Source: Geodermatophilus tzadiensis (lineage in GTDB: Bacteria; Actinomycetota; Actinomycetes; Mycobacteriales; Geodermatophilaceae). Taken from it: a stretch of DNA of 64,000 nucleotides. The position numbers were made by a program, and so were the translations under genes. Location of the stretch: the NCBI RefSeq assembly GCF_003002915.1, contig NZ_PVTG01000006.1, positions 149,066 through 213,065 of the forward strand. The letters are read 5' to 3'. The notes under the pieces were generated by a model. That model was not told the origin of the DNA. It was given only the letters and a program-made list of their open reading frames with translations, and searched no databases. Positions 35,382 to 44,371 of the stretch are shown piece by piece. Positions within the stretch are counted from its first letter, which is position 1. The number at the start of each line of letters is the position of its first letter.

Positions 35382-36280
35382 GGGGTGCCTTCCTGTGCGG
35401 GTGCGTCGAGGCCGGGCAGCAGCTGGCGGGCCTCGGCCGAGGCGTCGGACACCACGACGATGTCGACGCGGCGGTTGACGGTGATGGCGCTGGGGTCGCC
35501 CTCCGGCACCAGGGGCCGGGTGTCGGAGTAGCCCGTGCCGGACAGCCGGTCCTGCGGCACGCCGCCGGCGGCGAGGTACCGGACGACGGTGGTGGCCCGG
35601 TAGGCCGACAGCTCCCAGTTCGACGGCCACTGCCCGCCGGGGGTGACCGGCAGGTGGTTGGCGTGCCCCTCGACCCCGATCTGGTTGGGCAGGGCGGCCA
35701 GCGTCGGGGCGACCGCGTCGAGGACGTCGCGGCCCTGGGGCTGCAGGTCGGCCTCCTCGGGGGCGAAGAGCACCGGGTCGGACACGATGTGCACGACCAG
35801 GCCGCGCTCGTCGATCTCGTAGCGCGCCTTCCCCGCGTGGCCGGCGGCGGCGAGCGCGGCGTCGATCGCGTCGCGCGCGGCGGCGAGGTCGTCGTACTCG
35901 GCCTGCGCCTCGGCGGCCACGCGGCCGGCCTCGTCGGCGGCGGCCTGGGCGGCTGCGGCGTCGACCGACTCCTGCTCGGCGGGGGCCGGCGGGATCTGCA
36001 CGTCGACGGCGGCGTCGAGGGCGTCGAGCACCGAGGCGTCGGGGTTGCTCGCCGACCCCTGCATCGCGCTGACCGGGGCGCCGAAGGCCTCCGACAGGCC
36101 GCTGGCCAGGGCGGCGAACTTCGCCTTGTCCACCTGGCTCATGGCGAAGAGCACCACGAACAGCACCAGGAGCAGCGTCATCATGTCCGCGTAGGACACC
36201 AGCCACCGTTCGTGGTTCTCGTGCTCCTCGTGCTCGGGGTGCTTCCTGCCCCGGCGGCCGCCGTGGCCGCCGGAGCTCAT
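35378..36280 (-). CDS. motB: Flagellar stator protein MotB
   Basis: A 300-residue protein: a His/Glu-rich cytoplasmic N-terminus, one membrane helix starting WLVSYADMMTLLLVLFVVLF (the Asp is the proton site), a linker with Ala-rich coiled coil, and an OmpA-like peptidoglycan-binding domain (GVEGHANHLPV; LSAYRATTVVRYLAAGG; NRRVDIVV). It anchors the stator to the cell wall. It is coupled to motA by ATGA. Confidence 0.95.
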   Translation of the reverse strand: MSSGGHGGRRGRKHPEHEEHENHERWLVSYADMMTLLLVLFVVLFAMSQVDKAKFAALASGLSEAFGAPVSAMQGSASNPDASVLDALDAAVDVQIPPAPAEQESVDAAAAQAAADEAGRVAAEAQAEYDDLAAARDAIDAALAAAGHAGKARYEIDERGLVVHIVSDPVLFAPEEADLQPQGRDVLDAVAPTLAALPNQIGVEGHANHLPVTPGGQWPSNWELSAYRATTVVRYLAAGGVPQDRLSGTGYSDTRPLVPEGDPSAITVNRRVDIVVVSDASAEARQLLPGLDAPAQEGTP

Positions 36281-37047
36281 GCCGCCTCCTTGGCGACCTC
36301 ACTGGGCGGGATCAGCGAGTTGAGCTTGAGCCGCACCGCGCGGGGGCTGGTGCCGGCCTGGATCTCGGAGATGCCCTCGACGAGCAGCTCCATCTGCGCC
36401 GCCTGCAGCTCGCTGACCCGCAGGATCTTCGCGCCCATCGGCAGGAACCAGAAGTTGGCGGCCATGACGCCCCACAGCGTGGCGACGAAGGCCGAGGCGA
36501 TCATCGGGCCGAGCGCCTCGGGGTTGCTGAGGTTCCCCATGACGTTCATCAGGCCGACGATGCAGCCGACGATGCCGATGGTCGGCGCGTAGCCGCCCAT
36601 CGTGTTCATGAACTTGGCGGCGACCTTGTCCTCGGCCTTCTTCGCGGCGATCTCGCTCTCCAGGACCGCGCGCAGCTCCTCGGGGTCGGTGCCGTCGATA
36701 CCCATCTGCAGGCCGCGCTTGAGGAACGGGTCCTCGATCGCCTTGACCTGCGCCTCGAGCGCGAGCAGGCCCTCCTTGCGGGCCTTCTCCGCGAGGGTGA
36801 CCAGCGTCTGGATCTGGTCGGTCGCCGGCGGCACCTTGGCCGGCGTCAGGGCCAGCTTGAACCAGCCGACCATCTTCGTGAGGTCGCTCATCGTCTGGCC
36901 CGACATCGCCGCGCCGAAGGTGGCGACGATGACCAGGACGATGGCGGGGAGGAACAGCAGCGACGTCGGGTCGGCGCCCTCCATGACCATGAAGGCGAGG
37001 AGGGCGATGAGCGAGATGACGAACCCGATGAGGGTCGAGGGGTCCAC
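36277..37047 (-). CDS. motA: Flagellar stator protein MotA
   Basis: A 256-residue protein with four membrane helices and the large cytoplasmic loop typical of MotA. Conserved elements include GGYAPTIGIVGCIVGLMNVM, with the Pro residue near the proton channel, and ASAFVATLWGVMAANFWFLP. With MotB it forms the proton-driven stator. GTG 37047 lies 3 bp after the flbD stop. Confidence 0.95.
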   Translation of the reverse strand: MDPSTLIGFVISLIALLAFMVMEGADPTSLLFLPAIVLVIVATFGAAMSGQTMSDLTKMVGWFKLALTPAKVPPATDQIQTLVTLAEKARKEGLLALEAQVKAIEDPFLKRGLQMGIDGTDPEELRAVLESEIAAKKAEDKVAAKFMNTMGGYAPTIGIVGCIVGLMNVMGNLSNPEALGPMIASAFVATLWGVMAANFWFLPMGAKILRVSELQAAQMELLVEGISEIQAGTSPRAVRLKLNSLIPPSEVAKEAA

Positions 37048-37050
37048 GGG

Positions 37051-37335
37051 TCAGCGCTCCTCGCGGGCCGGGAACGGCACGACCGACGCGCTCGGGGCGT
37101 CGTCGCCGGGCGTGGTGGGGGTGCGGTAGGTGCCGCGGTCCATCGCGTAGGCGGTGGCGAGGATGCTCGCGCGGTACTCGCGGATCTCGTCCAGGACGTC
37201 CTCGACCGCCTCGGACACGATGTACTTGTGGCCGTCGACCAGGAACAGGACGGTGTCGGGGTGCCCCTCGACCCGCTCGATGAGGTCGGGGTTGAGCGCG
37301 AAGTGCTCCCCGTTCAGGCGCGTCACTCGGATCAC
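37051..37335 (-). CDS. flbD: FlbD family flagellar protein
   Basis: A 94-residue protein; residues 1-60 match the FlbD family: VIRVTRLNGEHFALNPDLIE, then HPDTVLFLVDGHKYIVSEA. FlbD-type small proteins commonly precede motA or lie within flagellar operons. This one is unrelated to the Caulobacter regulator of the same name. The C-terminal tail is Pro/Thr-rich. GTG 37335 lies 60 bp after a FliA-type promoter. Confidence 0.85.
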   Translation of the reverse strand: MIRVTRLNGEHFALNPDLIERVEGHPDTVLFLVDGHKYIVSEAVEDVLDEIREYRASILATAYAMDRGTYRTPTTPGDDAPSASVVPFPAREER

Positions 37336-37394
37336 GGCGGGTCCTTGCTCGATCGGGGGTGGGGAGGCGACCGCGGCGTCGCCGGTCGCAGAGA

Positions 37395-37422
37395 CCATCG
37401 GCCCTGCGCGCGGGCTGCTTGA
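37395..37422 (-). promoter_or_regulatory. FliA-type promoter of the flbD-motA-motB-fliL unit
   Basis: On the minus strand: TCAA, 16 bases, then GCCGATGG. It lies between the flgE terminator and flbD, at the distance expected for a leader of about 50 nt. Sequence and spacing agree with the promoters before fliC and flgB. The rest of 37336-37605 shows only this and the terminator. Confidence 0.75.
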
Positions 37423-37545
37423 GCCGAACACCGGCCGCCGCATCCCCCTGCCGGGTGAGCCGGCACCGCGTCCCCGCACGTCACAGCAGCACCGGCGGGC
37501 GACGGCCTCGCGGGCCGGGCCCGCACGGTGACCGCCCCACGACGC

Positions 37546-37586
37546 GACGCGGCCCGGCACCCGACGATCGGGTGCCGGGCCGCGTC
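37546..37586 (-). terminator. Strong hairpin terminator after flgE
   Basis: A perfect 19-bp stem (gacgcggcccggcacccga with its complement) around a 3-base loop, 20 bp after the flgE stop. It ends the flgB-flgE transcript. Confidence 0.9.
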
Positions 37587-37605
37587 ACGGGGGCGAGGGG
37601 GTCGG

Positions 37606-38856
37606 TCAGCGCTTGAGGTTGACCAGGTCCTGCAGGATCTCGTCGGAGCTGGTGATCACGCGGCTGTTCGCCTGGAAGCCGCGCTGGGCGACGATCAGGC
37701 CGGTGAACTCCTCGGCGAGGTCGACGTTGGACATCTCCAGTGCGCCGGCGGTCAGCGAGCCGCGGCCGCCACTGCCGGCCTCGCCGATGACGGCCTGGCC
37801 GGAGTTGTCGCCCACCCGGTAGCTGGTGTTGCCGGCCTTGGACAGGCCGCTGGGGTTGGCGAAGGTGGCCAGCGCCAGCTTGCCGATCGGCTCGCGGATG
37901 CTGTTGGAGTAGACGCCGACGATCGTGCCGTCGTTCGAGAGCGAGATCGACTGCAGGGTGCCCATGGCGTTGCCGTCGACGTCGTCGGGGGTCAGCGCGG
38001 TCTTGCCGCCGAACTGGCGCAGTGTCGAGAGGTCGATGTCGGGCGACGCGACCAGCCCGGTGGCGGGGTCGCGCCAGCTGGGCGCCATCGCGGCCGACGG
38101 GGTGAAGGCGAAGGTGCCGAGCGAGGGCACGCCGGTGGCCGGGTCGAAGGTGACCGAGGCCGTGGACGGCGTCGTCGCCAGGGTGGCGCCGTTCTCGTCG
38201 CTGACCGCCAGCGACCACTCGTTGGGCGTGCCGGTCTTGGTGAACGCCAGGGTGATCTGGTGCGCGCCGCCCAGCGAGTCGTACATCGTCATCTGGGTCT
38301 GCGCCTGGGCACCCGTGGCGGCGTCCTTGGACAGGTTGCCGGTCAGCGTGCCGCGGGTGGACGGCTCGGGCGCCATGACCTGGCCGAACGGGATGGTCAG
38401 CGGGCCGATCGGGCCGTTGGAGGAGACCGCGCCGTCCTGCGCCGTCCAGCCCATCAGCTGGGCGCCGTCGGGGGTGACCAGGTTGCCGACGCCGTCGTAG
38501 TCGAAGGACCCGGCGCGGGTGAACAGGGTCTCGTTGCCCTGGCTGGTCACGAAGAAGCCGTCGCCGCTGATCATGAAGTCGGTCGAGCGGCCGGTGTTCT
38601 GGGTCGAGCCCTGGCCGAAGTTGGTCGTGATGCCGGCGACCTTGACGCCGAGGCCGACCTGCGCGGGGTTGGTGCCGCCGGTCTGCGCGGTCGGCGACGA
38701 GCCGTTGCGGATGACCTGGGACAGGGTGTCCTCGAAGACGGTCTGGGACGACTTGAAGCCGACCGTGTTGACGTTGGCGATGTTGTTGCCGGTGACGTCG
38801 AGCTTGGTCTGGTGGGCGCGCAGGCCGGAGATGGCCGAGAACATCGAGCGGAGCAC
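37606..38856 (-). CDS. flgE: Flagellar hook protein FlgE
   Basis: A 416-residue protein with the rod/hook N-terminal motif AISGLRAHQTKLDVTGNNIANVNTVGFKS, split over residues 8-36, and the C-terminal helix with EEFTGLIVAQRGFQANSRVI. The central region includes the FlgE domains (GNLSKDAATG; TMYDSLGGAHQITL). It polymerises into the hook. No flgG-like paralogue is present. GTG 38856. Confidence 0.95.
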   Translation of the reverse strand: MLRSMFSAISGLRAHQTKLDVTGNNIANVNTVGFKSSQTVFEDTLSQVIRNGSSPTAQTGGTNPAQVGLGVKVAGITTNFGQGSTQNTGRSTDFMISGDGFFVTSQGNETLFTRAGSFDYDGVGNLVTPDGAQLMGWTAQDGAVSSNGPIGPLTIPFGQVMAPEPSTRGTLTGNLSKDAATGAQAQTQMTMYDSLGGAHQITLAFTKTGTPNEWSLAVSDENGATLATTPSTASVTFDPATGVPSLGTFAFTPSAAMAPSWRDPATGLVASPDIDLSTLRQFGGKTALTPDDVDGNAMGTLQSISLSNDGTIVGVYSNSIREPIGKLALATFANPSGLSKAGNTSYRVGDNSGQAVIGEAGSGGRGSLTAGALEMSNVDLAEEFTGLIVAQRGFQANSRVITSSDEILQDLVNLKR

Positions 38857-38899
38857 GGGGAGGTCCTCTCAGGAGGGGGGAGGTCGGGGTCGGGAGCCG

Positions 38900-39322
38900 C
38901 TACGCGGGCAGGGAGATCTCGGTCAGCCGGCCGAGGGGCACCTCGGCGCCGCCGATCACCGCGCTGGGCTCGTCGCCGGCGAACCGGACGGAGGAGACCG
39001 TGCCGGTCTGCGTCGTCCCGTCCTCGGCGGTCCAGCTCACGCTGTGGCCGACCAGCGCACCGGCGGACAGCGAGCGCTGCAGGGCGAGCAGCGAGGCGTT
39101 CTGCGAGGCGATCTCCTCGAGCTTCTCGACCTGGGTGAACGTCGCCGTCTGCGACATGAACTCGGTCGTGCTCGTGGGGTTGCCGGGGTCCTGGTAGCGC
39201 ATCTGGGCGACCAGCAGCTGCAGGAACGTGTCCTTGCCCATCTGGTCGGCGCGGTCCACCGCGGTCGTGGCGGCGGACGTCACGGCCGGGCTGGTGCCCA
39301 CCCCGGTCACGGGCGTGGTCAT
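38900..39322 (-). CDS. flgD: Hook assembly scaffold FlgD
   Basis: A 140-residue protein with the FlgD signature MGKDTFLQLLVAQMRYQDPG then NPTSTTEFMSQTATFTQVEK. It caps the growing hook and is discarded later. It is shorter than E. coli FlgD (231) and lacks most of the C-terminal FnIII/tudor part, as in many Gram-positive bacteria. It lies 43 bp upstream of flgE. Confidence 0.93.
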   Translation of the reverse strand: MTTPVTGVGTSPAVTSAATTAVDRADQMGKDTFLQLLVAQMRYQDPGNPTSTTEFMSQTATFTQVEKLEEIASQNASLLALQRSLSAGALVGHSVSWTAEDGTTQTGTVSSVRFAGDEPSAVIGGAEVPLGRLTEISLPA

Positions 39323-39334
39323 CGTCGGCTCCTC

Positions 39335-40723
39335 TCAGACCCGGACGTCGAGCGCGGTCGACCCGGGGTGGGGTGCGGCGGCAGCCGGGCGGCTCCCGTC
39401 GTGGTCGGCGCCGCGCAGCCACGGGCGCGTCCGGTCGTCGGCGGGGCCCCGGCCGCCGGAGCGGTCGCCGGCCTGCTGCTGGGCCTGCTGCCAGCCGGCC
39501 TGGGCCTGGGACGACGACTGCCCGGCCGGGTCGCGGTCGACCTGCAGCCGCGAGCAGGTCAGGCCCGAGCTCTCCAGGTCGCGGCGCAGGTCGGGCAGCG
39601 CGTCGAGCAGGGCCGCGCGGCCGTGCTCGGAGGTGCCCCGCAGCGACAGGTCGACGGTGCCCGCGGACACCGTCACCCGGACCTCGACCTCGCCCAGCGT
39701 CTCGGGGGTCAGCACCAGCGTCACGGTGTGCGTCCCGTCGGGACCCGAGGCGAGCGTGGCGACCACGGGGGCGACCTGGGCGGCGACCGGCTGCGCGGGA
39801 GCCGGGGGCGCCGCCGGGGCGGCGGGTGTCACGGCGGCCGGCGCCGGCGCGGGGGCGGCCGCGGGGGACGTCGCGGCGGCCGGCACGGCCTCGCCCGGGC
39901 GGTCCTGCGGCCGGCCGCCGGTGTCGGCCTGCCCGCCGCGGGCGGCGGTCGCGGCCGGGACGGCGACGGCGGGGAGCGCGGCCTGCGGGGCGGGCACGTC
40001 GGCGGGCGCGCCGTCGGCCGGCGCGAACGGGGCCGACGTCGGGGCGGCCGGGACGACGACGAGACCCTCGGGCAGCGCCGGGGCCGCCGCGGGCGGGACC
40101 GGGGCCGGGGCGACCGGCACCGTGGCACCGGGTGCGGGGGTGCCGGGTGCGGCCGTGGCGGGCGGCGTCGCGGCGGGGGTACCGGTGCCGGGCGGGATCC
40201 CGTCGGGCCGGGCCGGCAGCCCGACGGCGACGCCGGGCACCGGGACCGAGCCGGCGGCGACGGCGCCGCGGGCCGCGTCGGCGCCGGGTGCGCCCGCGCC
40301 GGTCGCCGGCGTACCGGGCGTCCCGCTCCCGCCGGCCGCCGCGCCCGCGGGGACGGCGGCGCCCAGCGCCAGCGCCAGCGCCCAGCCGGGCGGGAGCGCG
40401 CCGGGCACGGGCGGGGCGGCCTCCTCCTCGCCGGCCGGCGCCGTGCCGTCCTCGGCGGGCTCGGCGTCCTCGGCCCGGTCCGGCCGGTCGCCGCGGTCGG
40501 CCCGGTCCGGCCGGTTTCCGCGGTCGGCCCGGTCGGCCCGGTCGCGCCGGTCGGCCCGCTCCTCCTGGCCCCGCGCCCGGTCGGGGCGGGCGTCGGCGGA
40601 GGTGCGGTCGGCGACCGCGCTGTCCAGCGCGGAGGTGAAGCCGGCCGACGGTCCGCCGTCGGCGGCCGGCGCCGGCGCGGGAACGGCGGCCGGCAGGGCG
40701 GCCGAGAGGGCGGGTGCGGTCAT
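39335..40723 (-). CDS. fliK: Flagellar hook-length control protein FliK
   Basis: A 462-residue protein that is mostly Ala/Pro-rich and disordered. The region near 47-85 has a run of D-R dipeptide repeats (DRADRADRGNRPDRADRGD). The conserved FliK C-terminal domain lies near 330-400: HTVTLVLTPETLGEVEVRVT then SLRGTSEHGRAALLDALPDL. The protein measures hook length during export and triggers the FlhB switch. A long disordered ruler region is normal for the family; composition and length are strongly lineage-specific. Confidence 0.9.
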   Translation of the reverse strand: MTAPALSAALPAAVPAPAPAADGGPSAGFTSALDSAVADRTSADARPDRARGQEERADRRDRADRADRGNRPDRADRGDRPDRAEDAEPAEDGTAPAGEEEAAPPVPGALPPGWALALALGAAVPAGAAAGGSGTPGTPATGAGAPGADAARGAVAAGSVPVPGVAVGLPARPDGIPPGTGTPAATPPATAAPGTPAPGATVPVAPAPVPPAAAPALPEGLVVVPAAPTSAPFAPADGAPADVPAPQAALPAVAVPAATAARGGQADTGGRPQDRPGEAVPAAATSPAAAPAPAPAAVTPAAPAAPPAPAQPVAAQVAPVVATLASGPDGTHTVTLVLTPETLGEVEVRVTVSAGTVDLSLRGTSEHGRAALLDALPDLRRDLESSGLTCSRLQVDRDPAGQSSSQAQAGWQQAQQQAGDRSGGRGPADDRTRPWLRGADHDGSRPAAAAPHPGSTALDVRV

Positions 40724-40796
40724 CGGGTCTCCTCGCTGGTACCCGCCGACGGCGGGCCCGACGGTGCGGTGCGGGTGCGGTGGTCCGCGGAGCCGG

Positions 40797-41762
40797 TCAC
40801 GACCAGGCCGCCGCGGCTCCGGTGACCCGGCGGACGTAGGACTGGGTCTCCGCGTAGGGCGGGATGCCGCCGTGGCGGGCGACCGTGCCCGGGCCGGCGT
40901 TGTAGGCAGCCAGCGCCAGGTCGGTGGAGCCGAAGCGGTCGGTGAGCCGGCGCAGGTAGCGGGCCGCGCCGTCGACCGACGACGCCGGGTCGGAAGGGTC
41001 GACGCCGAGCTCGCGGGCCGTGGCCGGCATGAACTGCATGAGCCCGGTGGCCCCGGCCGACGAGACCGCCGAGGTGTCGAAGCCGGACTCGACCTTCGCC
41101 ACCGCGGCCAGCAGCGCCGGGTCGACCCCGTGGCGGGCGCCGGCGGCGGTGAACAGGTCGGCGTAGGGCACGCCGGCCAGCCCCGCGCCCGCCGACGACG
41201 CGGCCGACGCCGCGGCGGCGGCCGGGGGCAGCACCCGGCGGATGAGCGTGGGGGTGCCGACGTCCTGCACCCTGACCGTCTCGCCCGCCTGCGGGGCGGC
41301 GATCATCTTCCCGTCGCCGACGTAGATGCCGACGTGGTCGATGCCGGGGCGCGACGGGGAGTTGTCGAAGAACACCAGGTCGCCGGGGCGGGCCTCGCCC
41401 AGGCTCGCGACCGGGGTGCCCGCGGTGGCCTGCTGGCTGCTGGTGCGCGGCAGGTCGATGCCGAGGCCGCCGTAGACCAGCTGCACGAGGCCGGAGCAGT
41501 CCAGGCCGACTGAGGGGTCGGTGCCGCCCCACGCGTAGGGCACGCCGAGGTACTTCGACGCCTCGGCCACCACCCGCGCCTCCGGCCCGCTGCCGGCCGC
41601 CGACGCGGGGGCGGCCGAGGTCGCGGAGGTACCGGTCAGCCCGGCGGCCGCGGCGGCGCTCGACCACGCGGCCGACGTCGACGTCGCCGAGGTCGAGGCG
41701 AAGGTGAGGATCCGGTTCTGGATCTCGGCGATGCGGCTGTGCACCGCGGTCAGCCCGTCCAC
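40797..41762 (-). CDS. NlpC/P60 peptidase fused to lytic transglycosylase, in the flagellar operon
   Basis: A 321-residue protein with two wall-cutting domains. NlpC/P60: YLGVPYAWGG at 71-80, catalytic Cys89 in LDCSGLVQL and His143 in IDHVGIYVG. SLT lytic transglycosylase: catalytic Glu225 in AVAKVESGFD, then AGATGLMQFMPATA and LALAAYNAGPG. No signal peptide is visible, so secretion may go through the flagellar export gate. It lies between fliJ (13-bp overlap) and fliK, and probably opens peptidoglycan for the rod, replacing FlgJ. GTG 41762. Confidence 0.88.
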   Translation of the reverse strand: MDGLTAVHSRIAEIQNRILTFASTSATSTSAAWSSAAAAAGLTGTSATSAAPASAAGSGPEARVVAEASKYLGVPYAWGGTDPSVGLDCSGLVQLVYGGLGIDLPRTSSQQATAGTPVASLGEARPGDLVFFDNSPSRPGIDHVGIYVGDGKMIAAPQAGETVRVQDVGTPTLIRRVLPPAAAAASAASSAGAGLAGVPYADLFTAAGARHGVDPALLAAVAKVESGFDTSAVSSAGATGLMQFMPATARELGVDPSDPASSVDGAARYLRRLTDRFGSTDLALAAYNAGPGTVARHGGIPPYAETQSYVRRVTGAAAAWS

Positions 41763-42211
41763 GGCTCCTCCTCTCCGTTCTCGCCCGTCCGGACGGCGTG
41801 CCGGCGGGTGACCAGGTCGTCGACCGCGCGCTCCTCCGCGGAGAGCTCGGCGGCGCGGAGCGCGAGGAGGTGCCGCTCGCGCAGCTTCTCCAGCGCCCGC
41901 GTCTCCTGGGCCGCGGCGGTCCACCGGGCCCGGAGGAGCCCGGCCTGCTCGGCCGAGGCCTGCGCCGTCGCCCGTGCAGCTCTAACATCGGCAGCCGCGG
42001 CGGCCGACGACACCATCGCGGCGAGGAAGACGTGCGCGGGTGCCGACGCGGGCGGCACCCGGGCGGCCAGCGCGGCGGCCTGCTCGTCGGCGCGGCGCCC
42101 GGCCTCCCGCGCGGCCGCGTCCGCCTCGGCCGCGGCCCGCTCGGCGGCCTGCTCCGCGGCGCGGCGGACCGTCAGCACCGGCTCGAGGCGGAACCCGGCC
42201 CGCCGGCCCAC
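41750..42211 (-). CDS. fliJ: Flagellar export protein FliJ
   Basis: A 153-residue coiled-coil protein: RLEPVLTVRRAAEQAAERAA at the start and an Ala/Glu/Arg-rich helix for most of its length. It shows little sequence identity to model FliJ, but length, coiled coil and place directly after fliI identify it. It links the FliI ATPase ring to FlhA. It starts 1 bp before the fliI stop region. Confidence 0.82.
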   Translation of the reverse strand: MGRRAGFRLEPVLTVRRAAEQAAERAAAEADAAAREAGRRADEQAAALAARVPPASAPAHVFLAAMVSSAAAAADVRAARATAQASAEQAGLLRARWTAAAQETRALEKLRERHLLALRAAELSAEERAVDDLVTRRHAVRTGENGEEEPWTG

Positions 42212-42212
42212 G

Positions 42213-43523
42213 TCAGCCCGCCGTCACGAGCCGGTGCAGCATCGACCAGGCGTCCTCGGGTGAGGTGCTGTCCTCCAGCGACTGGCGCAGGAAGGCGTCG
42301 ATGGCGGGGGAGAGCATCCGGGCGCGGTCGACCAGCGGGTCGCTGCCGGGCTGGTAGGCGCCGATCTCCACGAGCTCCCTGACGTCGCGCAGCGCGCCCA
42401 TGAGCCGGCGCATCTCCCGGGAGTCGGCCATCCGCGCGGGCGCGGTGACGGCGCCGGCGACGCGGGAGATCGACTCCAGGACGTCGACGGCGGGGAAGTG
42501 CCCGGCGGTGGCCAGCCTGCGGGTGAGCACCACGTGCCCGTCGAGGATGGAGCGGGCGGTGTCGGCGATCGGCTCGTTGTGGTCGTCGCCCTCGACGAGC
42601 ACGGTGTAGAGCCCGGTGATCGACCCGGTGGCGCCCGGTCCGGCCTTCTCCAGCAGCTTGGGCATCATCGCGAAGACGCTCGGCGGGTAGCCGCGGGTGG
42701 CCGGGGGCTCGCCGGCCGACAGGCCGACCTCGCGCTGCGCCATGGCGGTGCGGGTGATCGAGTCCATGAGCAGCAGCACGTCGCGGCCCTGGTCACGGAA
42801 ACCCTCGGCGATGCGGGTGGCCACGAACGCGGCCTTGAGGCGCACCAGCGGCGGTTCGTCGGAGGTGGCGACGACGACGACCGTGCGCGCCATGCCCTCG
42901 GGGCCGAGGTTCTCCTCGAGGAACTCCTTGACCTCGCGGCCGCGCTCGCCGATCAGCCCGATGACGCGGACGTCGGCCTCGGTGCCGCGGGTGATCTGCG
43001 CCAGCAGCGTCGACTTCCCGACGCCGGAGCCGGCGAAGATGCCCAGCCGCTGGCCCTTGCCGACCGGGACGAGGGTGTCCAGCGCGCGGACGCCGACCGG
43101 CAGCGGCTCCTCCACCCGGCGGCGGGACAGCGCGTGCGGCGTCTCGCTGGCCAGGTCCACCCAGTCGACCCCGGGGCCGAGCGGGCCGTGCCCGTCGACC
43201 GGCCGGCCCAGGCCGTCGAGGACCCGGCCCAGCAGCGCCTCGCCGACGGGCACCTGCAGCGGCATGCCGGTGTTCCGGACCGGCGCGCCGGCGTGCACGC
43301 CGCCGAGCTCGCCCAGCGGCATGCAGGTGAGCCGGTCGCGGGCGACGGCGACCACCTCGGCCATCAGCCCGCGGGGGCCGGGGCCGACCTCGACGAGGTC
43401 GCCGACGGCGGCGACGACGCCCTCGACGGTCAGCGTGAGGCCCATGGCGCCGACGACGGAGCCGGTGAGCTCCGGCCGGGCGGCGAGGCGGGCCCGGGAC
43501 AGGGTGGCGGCTGTGGACGTCAC
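42213..43523 (-). CDS. fliI: Flagellum-specific ATPase FliI
   Basis: A 436-residue F1-beta-like ATPase: P-loop GIFAGSGVGKSTLLAQITRG near residue 163, Walker B DVLLLMDSITRTAMAQREVG, and the family segment GYPPSVFAMMPKLLEKAG. It unfolds substrates at the export gate. GTG 43523 overlaps the fliH stop. Confidence 0.96.
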   Translation of the reverse strand: MTSTAATLSRARLAARPELTGSVVGAMGLTLTVEGVVAAVGDLVEVGPGPRGLMAEVVAVARDRLTCMPLGELGGVHAGAPVRNTGMPLQVPVGEALLGRVLDGLGRPVDGHGPLGPGVDWVDLASETPHALSRRRVEEPLPVGVRALDTLVPVGKGQRLGIFAGSGVGKSTLLAQITRGTEADVRVIGLIGERGREVKEFLEENLGPEGMARTVVVVATSDEPPLVRLKAAFVATRIAEGFRDQGRDVLLLMDSITRTAMAQREVGLSAGEPPATRGYPPSVFAMMPKLLEKAGPGATGSITGLYTVLVEGDDHNEPIADTARSILDGHVVLTRRLATAGHFPAVDVLESISRVAGAVTAPARMADSREMRRLMGALRDVRELVEIGAYQPGSDPLVDRARMLSPAIDAFLRQSLEDSTSPEDAWSMLHRLVTAG

Positions 43524-44371
43524 GACGGACCCCCGCCCGACAGCACCGCCCGCACCCGCGCCAGCGCCGTCGACAGCTGGGCGTCGACCCGGCGCGCGCC
43601 GCACTCGGCGACCGCGCCGGCCCGCTCCACGGAGTCGTCGCCGACGACGGTGACCGTCGGCGGCAGCCCGGCCAGCGACGCCGGCGGCATCGCGGCGAGG
43701 TCGTCGGGGTGCAGCCGGACCACCGCGGGGGCGTCCGAGGGCACCAGGGTGAGCGCGCGGCGCACGGCGTCGACGCCGTGGGTGGTGGCGACCGACAGCT
43801 CCCGGCCGAGCAGGTCCTCGACCAGCGTCAGGGTGCCCTCGAGGAGGGTGTCGCGGACGTCGTCGACCGTCGGTGCCGTGGCCGCCTCGAGCGCGGCGAC
43901 GGCGGCGCCGAGCGCGGCGGTGGCCGAGGCCATCCGCCGCTCCCAGCGGGCCTGCACGTCGGCCAGCCGGACCTCGGCCTCCGCCTCCGCCTGGGCCACG
44001 ACCCGGCCCGCCTCGGCCAGGCCCTCCGCGTAGCCGGCGCTGTGCCCCTCGGCCCGCGCGAACTCGCGCAGCCGGGTCAGCTCCTCGGCGTAGACGTCGC
44101 CGAGCCGCAGCACGCCGCGGCCGTTAGGCACCGGGACGTCGGCGGCGCGCCGGCTGCCCGTCCGCCGCTCGACGACCACCTCGGGCGCGGTGGCCACGAC
44201 GGGGGAGGCGGGCGCCACCGGCGGCGGGACCGGCACCGGCCGAGGGCGCGGCGGCACCGTCGTCCCGGGCACCGAGCGGTAGGGCGCCGCCGCGCTGGCC
44301 GAGGCCCCGCGCAGCAGCACCGACTCCCGCGCCGTCACCCGGGAGGCGGTCACGTCAGGCGACGAACTCAT
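43520..44371 (-). CDS. fliH: Flagellar assembly protein FliH
   Basis: A 283-residue protein: variable Pro-rich N-terminus, then a coiled coil (YAEELTRLREFARAEGHSAG, residues near 100-140) and a C-terminal domain with the FliH/V-ATPase-E pattern VDAVRRALTLVPSDAPAVVR. It regulates FliI and brings substrates to the gate. ATG 44371 is preferred over the in-frame GTG 44380. It overlaps the fliG end by 17 bp. Confidence 0.88.
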   Translation of the reverse strand: MSSSPDVTASRVTARESVLLRGASASAAAPYRSVPGTTVPPRPRPVPVPPPVAPASPVVATAPEVVVERRTGSRRAADVPVPNGRGVLRLGDVYAEELTRLREFARAEGHSAGYAEGLAEAGRVVAQAEAEAEVRLADVQARWERRMASATAALGAAVAALEAATAPTVDDVRDTLLEGTLTLVEDLLGRELSVATTHGVDAVRRALTLVPSDAPAVVRLHPDDLAAMPPASLAGLPPTVTVVGDDSVERAGAVAECGARRVDAQLSTALARVRAVLSGGGPS

